A stretch of DNA of 64,000 nucleotides from Mesaphorura yosii. Taxonomy: Eukaryota; Arthropoda; Collembola; Poduromorpha; Tullbergiidae. Positions 12,374 through 24,399 of this stretch are shown here, piece after piece (position 1 is the stretch's first letter; every line of letters begins with the position of its first letter). The position numbers and the translations under genes were made by a program. The notes under the pieces were generated by a model. It ran no database searches. It was not told the origin of the DNA and saw nothing but the letters and a program-made list of their open reading frames with translations. Where the stretch lies: positions 124,001 through 188,000 of the forward strand of contig WIXG01000083.1 in the NCBI GenBank assembly GCA_009869945.1. Reading direction: 5' to 3'.

Positions 12374-12510
12374 CTTTTATTCGGGAGGCAATCGAGAGCA
12401 ACAATAAAAATAATTATTTAATCAGTAAGAGTAAAATGAATATGACAATTACTAATTTGAATGCCAAGATATCAATACTCAGGTAAACGTATAAACGCCA
12501 GATTGCATCT

Positions 12511-13509
12511 CTAATTAGAAGAAAAAGTCACAGTAGCTTCATCCCATGGCCCGTAGAAGTTTGTCTTGGCTTTCGTGCTTAAAACGAATAAGTAAGGAAA
12601 GAAAATCGAAACACAAAAGCTTACGACCACGAAAACAAGTAAAACATTTGATGAAATTGACAGAGATGCTAAGCAACCAACAAGGACAAAGATGACTATA
12701 ATTATCCCAGAATCATAAAGAAGCTTGGAGAATACTGGAAAGAGGACAAACGATTGAACTGCGAATGTCAGCAACGTCAGGGACTGCAAGTCGGCAGTCA
12801 TTCTCGACGCCAGGCAAATGGACCCGATAACAGCTGCGTTAACTGATGTCGTCTTGGACACGAGGAAGGCTGAAACTCCATACTCGCAAGTGGCGAGATG
12901 GACGCAGAGCATGCAGATCGCCGTGGCGTGGATTGTGTCCGTGCTCACAGTTTCTGTCAGCTTTCTCAGAATCCTGTCAAGCAAAACAAGACGCATTAGC
13001 ATCCAATGGCAACGAAGTGAACACGTCAAATGGATTAAGACTCACGGAGCTAATTGATAAGAGAAAATGACGTAAATTATGCTCAGTTGGACATGCTCCT
13101 TTGGAAACTGATCACGAAGCATCTGGAAGGACTCGATGTGGTGCCGCACTGGAGACAGGATGTAGTAGCAGTAGCCTACCATCGTCGTGATGACAGTTGA
13201 GACCAAAACCGGCGCAGGTGACAGAGTTTCGCGAGACATATGGTAGTAAATAGTAAAGAAGAGGACGTTCACGCAAAGTTGAAGAGTGGCTCGACTAGCG
13301 TGCAGGAATGAGTCTCGAAGGGTCCACAGCCTAGGAATCGGATTGACTTTGAGGGTAGAAGAGAAGAAGTCGGCATCTGTGTAATTGTCCGGCAAACTGA
13401 CACGCTGGTACAAATTTTTGTAATGAGTATAGAGTCCGAGCTTATTCTTGACGCCCATTTTACTTGTCGTAGGCTGCTCTTGTTGCGACTGGCTTCGAGT
13501 TCGAACCAT
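12511..13509 (-). CDS. PIGC: Phosphatidylinositol N-acetylglucosaminyltransferase subunit C (PIG-C), two exons
   Basis: Membrane subunit of the ER complex (PIG-A/C/H/Q/P/Y) that transfers GlcNAc to phosphatidylinositol, the first step of GPI-anchor synthesis. Exons 13509-13046 and 12973-12511 join in phase 2 (GCT CC|G ATT) to give 308 residues (human 297). Diagnostic segments are SLPDNYTDADFF near the N terminus, LRKLTETVSTDTI just after the intron, SICLASRM in the middle and the nearly invariant GPWDEA close to the C terminus. Several hydrophobic helices lie between them, as expected for a multi-pass protein. Start chosen at ATG 13509 (MVRTRSQ), because the open frame further upstream has no ATG. 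The intron is 72 bp with a GTGAGT donor. Confidence 0.96.
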
Positions 13510-13579
13510 TTTCCAAGGAGAAAGGTTGCTTGATTCAATATTATTCTTGTCTCGTTGTTTCTTCTGGACACTAAACACA

Positions 13580-15469
13580 AAGACGAAACCCTAGTTAGTC
13601 AATGCATAAGAAGATGACAAGGTGACCAAGTCGTCACAGATTGCAATTTTAGGGTCGAAACAGTGAGAGAATCGTGCCAAGACAAAGTCTTTGTTTAGAG
13701 ACTCGCGATTGCATTGCTTAATACGTTCAATACGGATTCGTAGTGCGAGAATCTGCCAATACGTCGCGCAAGCTTCTTGGCTACCAGTTAGATTTCCGTG
13801 GCTTCTTGACCACCACGCGATATGTCGTAATTGAAATCTCAATAGCTCCAGTTGAAGCGTCCTTTGAGTCTAATTTATTATCATGGATTACGTGATCATC
13901 GTTTAATCAGTTACAAGTCACCAGTCATCTTACTCGGACTTTTCTTAAGCCTTGAGTGGGAATGGTTATAAACATATGGTGAGTGATCCATGGTCATGAT
14001 CATTGACACATCTCAGAATTGCTACATGAAATCGTATAATCAGCAGACCTCTGATAAACACTATAACGGAGAATCCATTTTCTAATAATTGCATGGTGTT
14101 ACAAATTGTCAAAAAATTCTTAAATGCCCAGTTTCTTATATGACTTCAGACTTCAGGTTTCGAAGTTGGAAGGACTAATTCGTTTGAAGTGTGAAGGTGA
14201 TCTATCATGTCAAGGGTGCATTGGGGAAATCACATTCAGATATTATTACGAGGGTACGCACAAATGAAATGACTTTCCATTCATTTCTGTGCATGAAGTA
14301 GGGCTGAAGTTGTTTTGCTTTAACAATGTCAGGGCAAGAAATTCAGGCGTCCAACGTGTTACGTTTGCACCCCTTCTCTGAGAGAAATGCTATGTGAGTC
14401 GAGCGGAGTTTGTTCTGGATGTGGATTCTGGTTTTTCTTCTCGTGCTATCATACTTCGAGCTTGGTGTTTGTAGAGAACTTTAAGTACCAGACTGGGCGA
14501 AAGAGACTTTCTGTTGACTTTACAGTCACAATTTCTCATTTCCGATGAGTTTCGTACGTTTCCACTCAATCACTACACAATGGCAATCAAAATGCGGATG
14601 TACTGGTAGAAGTGTGGAGATGAAGCTGTCAAAAGCACAGGGCTTCCACTTACAGAATGTCAATTTGAGGGAGAGACGAGAAGGATTGATTTTATGGAAG
14701 TAATTCGTGAGAAAGAGACGCAGAGAAATTCAAAGCCTGTTTATAATAACTCGATATTACTTTCACTTCTAAGACAACCCACCCGAAAGCGGATTACTTT
14801 CACGAAAGAAAAGCCACTGCGCCAACTCTCCATACATAATCTCGCCCATTTATTCAACTCTGCATCAGCAAAACTCGAATGCCTTATCAATCTTGATTAT
14901 ATGCCAAACTCTGGAACATAAATTCCTTGCAAAATACGCAACAACCCCGTTCATTGACAACAGTCTAATCATATCTGCATTGAGCGTCAGAATCAGCATA
15001 CACACACACTGCATACTTTTCACAACACAAGACAAGCTCCTCAATTGCGTCTTTTTCGCCATGTCATTTTCTCTTCTCCCGTAATATCTCCCAACTGCCG
15101 TCGCCAAAACGAATAGAAACATCATGCTCATACTATCATCGTCACAACTCTCATTCGTCAGTGTCATATTGCCACCGAATCACTCAAATTACTTACACCA
15201 GTGTAATTATTTAAAAAATACCCAGAAATACATTCAACATTCATAACCGAAGGGGCAGGCAGCACTTGCAGATTGAAGCGAGCTAGCGATGCAGATTAAT
15301 GCATGGAAGGCAATGGCAATGTCGACACAATGGCGGAATAAATGTCGTTGTCATTACCTTCGCCCTGAAGTGGAAATTCTACACTGCACTGCAGCCGGGC
15401 TGGTTTAAACATCGATATTGAAATCTTATAGCTTTTCTTCTCTGATTTGAAGCTTCAAGCGAACGGTTA
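13580..15469. other. Gene-free spacer upstream of PIG-C
   Basis: I see no exon with both coding character and splice sites. Open frames of 60-100 codons here have random composition. The proximal part should hold the PIG-C promoter. Confidence 0.4.
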
Positions 15470-16403
15470 TGTCAGGAGTCCGAAAGACACGACTCCGAAC
15501 TACTCCTAGTCCGAATTTACCAGTCCAAATGGCCGTTCAGTCCGACCGTACTTGAGTCCAAATCGAAGTACATGCGCCCTAAGATTCTTAGCGTAAGCAA
15601 CTGTGGCAGATAAAAATTAATTGTACTGTAATGGGAACACGCCCGACTCACAAAAATTTGACCGCTCTCGCCTTCTTAACTGCCGGTGACACACTTCCAG
15701 ATGAATCCGCGACAGTGTCTATTGGGGACAATGTCAATCGAGTACAATGTCTACTGGTGACAATGTCTATTTCTACCTGAAGCGGATCGTGGAGGAAAGA
15801 ATACGAAACACTCACACAAGACAGCAAGATTCCACGCGAAAGCTCAAAAGTTTTTCTTTTAACATTTCCACATTCATGAACACATACACCAACATCCAAC
15901 GATCGAAAAAGAGTACCGCGAAAATGGTCAATTCATCATTCACCAGAAAATGAACAATAGCAGTGATAGCTTTCGTTTCGGCCAAGATGTTAACCATGGG
16001 TACCATGGGATGGAGAAGCAATACTTTAAAGATAATGATGACCTTACGAAACCGTTCCTTAATTACTTCGAAATGACCCGACTCGCATCAATAATCCTAT
16101 TCCTTTCCTCTGTTCCTCTATTCTCCTGCCTACACTGCATTAATAAAACCGGACTTCTATTAAACTCGACATCGACGCGAATAGACATTCTCAACAATAG
16201 ACATTGTCGCGTTACGCAGATTTTATGGATCTATGATCTAACTTTCAATCAACATATGCATGCATATTCAATCAACGGAGACGTTGATTATAACTTTCAT
16301 ATGACTAATGGTTTAGTCGGATGTAATAACTTATGGAGTAGGATTCTTGCACTTAGATTCGGACTAGGAGTAGTTCGGAGTCGTGTCTTTCGGACTCCTG
16401 ACA
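15470..16403. mobile_element. Fold-back-like DNA element with 47-bp perfect terminal inverted repeats
   Basis: Positions 15470-15516 and 16357-16403 are perfect reverse complements (47 bp, beginning TGTCAGGAGTCCGAAAG), bounding a 934-bp element. The left end is a tandem series of six AGTCCGAA-like octamers starting at 15477, 15492, 15508, 15522, 15539 and 15555, about 15-16 bp apart; only the first three lie in the perfectly inverted part. No transposase is encoded: the 186-codon open frame crossing the element has no recognisable motif and runs through the right end. I could not find a convincing target-site duplication (left flank GAACGGTTA, right flank GTACACGAA). Long ends made of short tandem units are typical of Foldback/Galileo-type or other non-autonomous DNA elements. 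Superfamily undetermined. Confidence 0.8.
15708..16211. repeat. Inner imperfect inverted repeat with 16-bp tandem units
   Basis: Inside the larger element, the segment starting CGCGACAGTGTCTATTG (15708) is matched in reverse by one ending at 16211 (CGCGACAATGTCTATTG on the other strand). The left copy carries four successive units of the form ACAATGTCTAYTGGTG (about 15711-15773); the right copy carries two to three. It may be a second element inserted into the first, or a subterminal part of one compound element. About 240 bp and 190 bp of outer sequence flank it. Confidence 0.65.
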
Positions 16404-19400
16404 GTACACGAAGCCAACTTGCTTATCGAGTGCAATCACTGTCACCCGCCAGCATGTGCTGCCTCCGCACATGCCTTCTTTATCCTTTCAAATCTATTAC
16501 TCCATCTTGATAATGCCATCAAGATTGCATCCAACCCCGCCGATCCACGGAGACATCTTTTGTGGGTGCCTCTTCAAAAATGTGAATGTCTCCAATTATA
16601 TTATTATTATAACGACAGTTGTTGAGAAAGACAAGTTTTGCAATAGACGAACTTTCACTTGCCGTTACACGCCGAGTGCTGCTACCTTGTTAAGCGAGCA
16701 CAATTTCATCACTTGCTCATATAATGGAAACCTTTGTGCTCTAACCACAGGATCAACGGCAGATTCACGAGCGTCGTCAACGAAGAAGATGGAATGCCGG
16801 TCCGACGGTTGCTTTAACTTTGAAAGGGTCTTTGGATACAAAGCAAAGAAAGCAGGCCAAACTGCAGACACGGTCAGCTCTTCTCTCCACCTCGCCATGC
16901 GAGCTGAATCCAATGCGAGGATAAAATTTAAGTTTCCTCGTGTCTGCTACAAATTTGGAAAATAAAGGAATATCAAGTATCCAGTGAGTTTAAAGAAATA
17001 TTCAAAAGAAAATAGTTTTTCTTTTTCCCTCTTCAACTCGAGTTAGAGCCGTTTCCTGTGCAGGAGAGCCAGCAATTCAAGTTATGGGAAAAGGAAGTCT
17101 CCTCCAGGCCTGGGAACACATGAATACATTTCTGGTCGCTGGAAGGAGAAAGAAAACCTCGATAAATTATTTCTGACGTTTATTTTTCCTAAAATAGTTT
17201 TCAACATACAAAATTGAAGAGGATTTGGACTGCACACGGAAAAGCCACTTGAGAACATGACCCATAGTATACTCGTAGCCGGCCTCGTTCCTTGTAACTC
17301 CAAAACAATAAAACCTCATTCTAAACCTCCCATTATGTAAAATTTTGTTCCTATTGACTCAGAATCCAGGACCCATAGTCTCATACTCCTGGTTTGGCCC
17401 GACAGAAAAAGGCGAATGATAGGCTAGCCAGTCAATAACACCAGCCCAGTCAACATTACATTAGGAATAGGAGCATTAAATTCTATGAGGTTCTTGCAAA
17501 CAATAATAACAATAATTACAGCAATACTCATTTTCACCAAATGAGATAACGGAGGAGTGCACTTTCGCTAAGCACTAAGCGCCATTTCGTGCCCACTCTC
17601 AACTTTCTCATCGCAGTGTCTGTCCTGCCATCCCGTCTAGGTTTAAGATATCAATTCACAAACAAACTCACAACTGCAAGAGAAAACCCATCCCGCAACA
17701 CGTAACCGGAATACATTCGTTGAGTTTCCGAACACAACAAAACTTTCCCGCAACCAAGTTTCCTTTATCGTCGTCCTAAATTCTTTCCAAGTACTTTAAT
17801 CAACCAAAACCACGAAAGATTCCACATTTCCCATCTTCAACACTCACGTCCACGATCCACAGCCTTCGACTATTCGTGGCAAGCTCAAGCTGTACCGTCT
17901 CGACTTAACATCTTTTACAGCAAGACTGCTAAAACAATGAATGTTTGATATTCATTTCTAACAGGTACACTCGCTAAAGTATTCAACATGAAGGAATGTT
18001 AGACAGGAAGTCATCCGATTACGAATAAATTGAAATTACGATGACGCTCTGTACACATCGCCTTGTCCTGGCTCACTGTGTTTTCAGTATTTTCTACCGT
18101 ATGAACTCATTAGTTGCAGAAATTGTCTTACTCGATGGCTAAGTTTCCTTGCTCACAGAATACGAAGCCTCATATGCCAAAATTAAAATTACTTTCTGGT
18201 TGTCGGGTGCTCGATGTTATGAAGCAAAATTAGCACAAGCTAAAAGATCAAAGGCTTGCAAGATGGGAAAGCATCTGCTTGTTTTGTAGTTGACTATTAG
18301 CGTATTGTATATCCCGTGCAGAATCAGGAAATCGATTCACATTAGCATTTACCCTTAGGACGAGAAGACCGAAAGAACAATGGATCGGACATGCAGTATT
18401 GTAAACATGTGGAAGCACGAAGGAAATGTCAATGGAACCGTCTCTCACGAAAGTCTGTCCCTTCACCTGTTTTCGCTCTCGGATGTGGAACACTTTACCC
18501 TTCTCGCAGATTTGTCGTGACTACATTTGGAAGGGAGGAAACTGACGAGACAGCGGCGTCGTTCTGCTCTGTGATGTTAATGTGAATTATTGAAGAAGGA
18601 CTGCACAAACCCGAAATGAAATTGTAGCATTTTACTTATTTACTACAATAATGTGAAGCTAACTCGGCATGCATGTTTGGGAATGCGGGTAGGTTCTCGG
18701 GTTCCTTCCTTTCTCTCATGCCGTCTCTTCCTACCTCTGTCTAACAATGGACTATAAAATGCTTTCCGTTTCGAGCTCGCACATTCTCCGCTGTGGACTG
18801 GCTTGGTGTGCTCACTAGCACGCGGAGGGAAAGCGAGTGGATTCCGCTCAGAACATGATGTGAATACGACAAACTGCTGCGGCCGAGGAAGACTGAAACA
18901 TCCGTGCTGGAGAGAATGGGAAATGGAAACGAGGAATAAAACATTTGTGAATCCTTTGATTGCGTACACACAAAGACATAAAAGACGGAGTATTGTTCTT
19001 TCGTTCTGCGACGAAGCACGCTGTACTTCGGTGTCAAGGTGTCTGCTGGGAGAAAGTGCGGTACAACACAGCATGGAGCCACGCTGGCCCTAAAAGCTAC
19101 CAGAAGATGCACGAAAACCACAGTATACTTATTGCTTTGACTTATTTTTAAGTTTGTAAGAACAACAGAACAAACGGTTCAGTTCGTTGAGTATCAGACA
19201 ATTCCGTCTAATTTCAGTTTTATACTCTCCAAACCACTCCTTGAGAGAAACCTAAAGCCAGGAATTAGTACTTCAGCGACGGATAAACTTTAAGCAACAC
19301 GCACTGACCACTGAGAACACTGTGAGCTGAAACTTAATTTGTTGTGTCCATTCCAAACTTTTCCCAAAGAAACTGAACCCGCGACGAAACTTGAATGCGC

Positions 19401-22400
19401 AACAGCGTAACTCTGCAATTAGGCTTCCCATGCAAAGAGCATGAATAATTGCTGCTGGAACACTGCAAATGCAAGTCAATCTCGAAGGCGAGCTGAAATG
19501 AAAGCACAACACACCGTGCATGCTCTTGTGTACTTTTCTTAACCGTGCTAAGCGCAGCGACTCGTACCATAAAGTTACATTGAAGAGAAACAAAGTGCGT
19601 GGAAACCTAATTATGCGTAAAACTTTTGATTGCAAAGCTATTATGAACGTGAAACGGAGGATTAGGGAAGGGCACAACTTGTGTATGTGGAAAGGGCTCA
19701 ACTTAATGAGGATGTAATAGACGTTCTAATTATGATTTACGAAGATTGCTTTTGTTTCTAGTAGTATACATGATCCTGAGCTGAAACCAAGGTACGATTC
19801 TAAACGGCACGGTGAGAGAGTTTGAGAAATTCACAGTTTATACTGGTACATATGCTTGCTACGATTTAAGCAGTCTGCTTAGCACAGTCCGCTATAACGG
19901 TGAAAGAAGCCGAACGAACTTTCGATTAATTTCTTAGATGCATAAACAGAATAAAACTTTTGGATTCTGCACTAAATCCATGCATTCGAATAGCATGAAC
20001 GAATTGACGATGTCAATATATGCTGACACTGGAATGGTAAACAAAAATACTGGCGAAATATTGCCGGCTTTTTTAATCTTGTCACAAGAAATTGTGGTTA
20101 AATGAACAAGGCGTTAGGGTGAGAAAATTGGAATGGGAGGAAGCACGAGGTGAAGTAACCGCTGCTGCCAGAATGCATTCATTCTACGGAAGATGAAAGT
20201 TTGGAAGACGGATGATTGGCTTGTAAATGAAGTTGTCAGAATAAGACACATGGAAGGGCGAAAGTATCGGCCAAGTTTTTCCAAGAGTCCTTTCGCGGCG
20301 CAGAGGAGTTGTGAATAGTAAACTGAAACTTTTCATTGAACACACATTTTATTATATTATTACACCACTCGAATCTGCGCGCAGACTGGCTCTGTACGTG
20401 TTATTTCCCACTCTGTTTCTTTCTGTTCTTGTCATCTCCAGCTGGTAACTGGCTGATTTATTAGGTGCCACGAATGAAGGTTTCATGCGCACTCCTGGTG
20501 AAAAGGCTAATTGAAATTGGTCTCTCCGCATTCTTTTCCATGACACTCTTCCTTTGTAGCCTTTGTACAAGTTTCTCAGCACACGCTTTCAATTCCACAA
20601 AAGCAGAGCGAAAAAATAGCAACTAAATCAGCACAGCAACAAATGCTCGCTCTAACATCTTGTCTCGTGCCCGCGAAACGAAAAGAAAAGTTTATTTTGT
20701 ACTATTTCCTACTTTTTAATACAATGGAAAGTGTAACTTATGCGGTGCCTTTGATGTATATGCGTTCAGACTTATTTTTGCAAACTTCTTCAACTATAAA
20801 AGCAAGACGTACATAAATGTGAAATACCGCAAGAAAAATGTAATAAACTATCTCTCACGTCCTGCACAATGAATTCGAATTCGGATTCTATTCGGGTGCA
20901 CGAGAAGAGAGAAATACCCACGGTTGTCGTTTTCATGCGCCCAAGACCAAGGAGTCAACCACATAACCGACCGCATGCTTGTACTACAACTCCATTCAGA
21001 CCACAGAACAGACGTGAATTCTGCTCTACCATTTTGTCCCGCAGTTTTGTGCGCCACTTTGTTTTCTGGAATCGTTCTTAATCCTCAATGTAACACAATC
21101 AATGTCATTACATTGTGGGCATTGCGAATTTCATCACCTAATTTCAATTTAATCGACGCGACTCAGGTTCATGAGATTCAGTCAAGAACGGTAGCGAGGA
21201 GTGAAGAGAGAAAAGTCCATCATGGTGAGAACAGCGACTGCTATTATTCACTGTCTGCCAAGATTACAGCAACTCTTTGCCGTCAAGAATCCACAATTTA
21301 AAATCAAAGAGATCAAAAAGATAATCCTGCCATGCTCTTATTATCGAAGGTAATGTCGAATCCTGTCGTTTATTGTTCCATCGCATGCACAGTGCGGAGA
21401 ATAAATTGAGAAAGCGGGTGCGTAGAAAGCAAAGAAATAGAAGGAAATTTTAAGATTAGTAGGAGCGAGACAGAACGATGAATGAGACTTGATTCTCCAG
21501 AGATGTTCTTCAGTTCAAAATAAATCAGACTCAGAATCAAAAGGGCGAAGTCTCTTTCTGTACCGCTTACTCCTTATTACGCACATATCGCTTCGATTTC
21601 TACACACACACGAGGAGGAAGAAAGACATAATGATGTAATATTATCGAAAATAGAAAAGTAAGATTGCACTTATTCTTTTTCAGCGGCCCGTGTTTCATT
21701 CCTGACGGGTACTTCCCCAAAATCTGTGCTCTCTCCAAGGCTCTCAACGGCTTAAATCCTTAAGATTGAGAAAATGAAGACTCATTTCTCAACTGACAAT
21801 GTACATCAAGGGATTCAATAAATATTCCGGACGCAGATTACTTGGTTACAATTCGTGTATGCGGTGTTTCGGTCGTCGGAAACGGATACAAAAAAGCCGT
21901 CGGATTCAAACTGCGTTTAATTAAAAGTAGGACCAGACTTAGGTCAACTATATATGCTGTATATTGTGTGTTGATGGGTGACTTTCGTACGAGAAAAAAA
22001 ATGCAATCTATCCTTACACACTGCAAGAAAGAGGTAGTGTACCATCTTCGAACTGCAAGAAAGAGTAAATAGAAAATACGGCGACTCCAGTGAATTTTAA
22101 AAACGAGCAAACGTTGATTCCTTCCTGTCGCCAGACTCTCCTCATTTAGTCGGCAAAGTCTAAGCTAACAAGAAATCGTTCATTTATCTGCGCAGAGGAA
22201 AGTTTCACGAAACAATCTTACTTTAAGTCTCGAATTATGCACTCCTTCACTTGTGTCGACCGTCGAGAGACTTCTTCTTCACTTTGAGCACGGGCTTGAA
22301 TTGAAGTGTATCCTAATCTCGTGCTTAAGTGTAGTTGTACATAATACACATGTACTCGGGCACGGAGGGAGGGCAAGAGGAAAAAGTTTTCCTACATTTC

Positions 22401-24399
22401 ATTTTAACGAAGTCAGCAACTTATCAGCTTTCATCTTCGTAAAAATAAAAGAGCAACTTCTTTCAGACTAAGCTCCATGATAATATTATGCATGATGATG
22501 AAAGGAACGCATTCTACGCAAGACGGAGGCTCTGAGTTGAAGCTTGTCGTCACGGGCTCAAGTCTTACTGTATCTCGGAAACCAGGTAGGAGGAAAGACG
22601 AGGCAGCAACTGCACAAGAGTGCTGTCGAGAAAGTTGCGTGCAATTAAGAAAAATTATCAATTGTTGAACTTGCACGAAAATGTCTTCTTTAGTTTCGAG
22701 AGAGACCAGCAAACTTTGTGCGTGTAACTTATTCGGAGTCCGCTCATGCATTCATGGAAACTTTTGAATATTTTAATTATACGGGTACGCAAAAAGCATA
22801 AAATTAAATAAGAACATCCACCAAAGGACAGTTGGCTTCAGCAAACTAAACGCGGCAAAATCTTGCCAAATTTCTACTCTCACTCAACACTTGACTTTCA
22901 ATTTGCAAAGTGTAAATATTACCAAATGCAACAAGATCGATAACTGGTTATTGAGTTGATTGAAGCTTTCTAGCCGCTTAGACAACCGTGGGTTCAGTTC
23001 CGAATGCCAGTTATGCCCAGCTTACTCAACAGAACCGATTACTTGAGTTGAACATTGTTTTCTTTGTAAATACAAGAGTTAGCCCACATGAACACGAAAC
23101 ACGTGTTTGAAGTAAGTGGAAGACACGATCGAGAAACGGAAATAACAAGCATTCACGGTCTGAAAGATGTATTAGTTACCGTGGACGTGGACGGTCGTTC
23201 GGCTGTGAAGCCATTCCACCTGAAGAATTGCAGACTTGCTTTCGAAATTGCAATACACCAACAAATATTATCCTTCGCTCAGGTCACTCGAGTTTAAGAG
23301 AAAATTCTGAGAATCAGAACACACCGTGACTGGTGAACGCACGCCTGAGCTAAAGACTCGACATGTTTTCATTATTAATGTGAGAAGAAAAGCGAGTTTG
23401 TCATGCCCATGCGTTCCCTGAATTTGTACTTTTCTCCTCACAGCCCATACTACAATTGATATCTAATGCGTGCCATTACTTTGGTAAATTTGTGCAAACA
23501 TACTAAAATATGGACTACCCAATCATTTTTATTGAATAAATAAAACCGTTTTATTTGAATTCTTCCTTTTCCAATAAAGATACGACGAGAGGAAGCAATA
23601 CTAGTACGCAGTTTTGAATTCATAAACCGGATTTGACAGTGAAAGGAACTTGCGAGTAGATAACGTGCAGTATGACAAAAACTTCATACTGCAACGACGT
23701 TCGTAGTGACTCTGTTATACGGGCTGGACATTAATGTACGCTTTACCTCACCCGCACGCACTTCATGCACACACAAAAGGCGCACGCGTGCATACCTGTG
23801 AGAAAACGAGAGCTTCTCTCGCTAGAATCCACAGTATGAGAATGCTTCACGCTGGAAGCCCGCACACGAGAGAAAGGAGAAAGCTATGCGTAAGGCCAAA
23901 CCATAAACATCCACATTACAAGAGAGGAGCGCGTATGTGAAACTCTGACTTTCTCTCCTGCCACATAAAAGAGTGTGGAGCTCGGTTGATGTCTTGTAGT
24001 CTGCAAATGTCGTCTGCCGAACGAGAGTTTCAACTCTAACTGCCGCATCTGTGCTCCCGTCTCATTCCAAAACACAGCTGGTCGCAGTCTGCAGTGTCTG
24101 CTCTGAGCGCGTGCAACAAGAAAAAGGTCGGTCTTTCTGGATTTAATTAGCAGGCACACAGTCCGCAATAAAACTGCACACACAACACGACACGCTGAGA
24201 GAAGAGTCTTTACGACCTCATGAGTTCATTCGTTCCTCGTGTCCGTGCTTTGTGTGTGAATATTTGGTGTTTGTTTTCTTCGCTCGCAAGGCAAGGGTGA
24301 CTGAAATGACAAGTTCGTGTATTGGAAGTGCAGAAAATCAATTAGCATTTAGACAGCAGAGTGTAAGTGCGAGTGGCGAAGGAAGAAGGAACCAGCAAA
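16404..24399. other. 8-kb region without recognisable genes upstream of Tmtc1
   Basis: Scanned on both strands. Open frames up to 169 codons (such as 16456-16965 and 19273-19701) lack motifs, sensible composition or splice context. The last 0.7 kb (about 23.7-24.4 kb) is richer in CG and CA dinucleotides and purine-rich runs, and is the likely Tmtc1 promoter and 5'UTR. No tRNA, rRNA or transposase was seen. Confidence 0.4.

Noticed and set aside
15950..16510. 186-codon plus-strand open frame
   Set aside because: It runs through the inner and outer inverted repeats of the mobile element, shows no transposase motif and no splice context.
16456..16965. 169-codon plus-strand open frame after the fold-back element
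   Set aside because: Composition looks random and no motif is seen; part of the gene-free 8-kb stretch.
22980..23010. GTGGGTTCAGTTCCGAATGCC resembling a tRNA B box
   Set aside because: No matching A box or cloverleaf can be folded around it.
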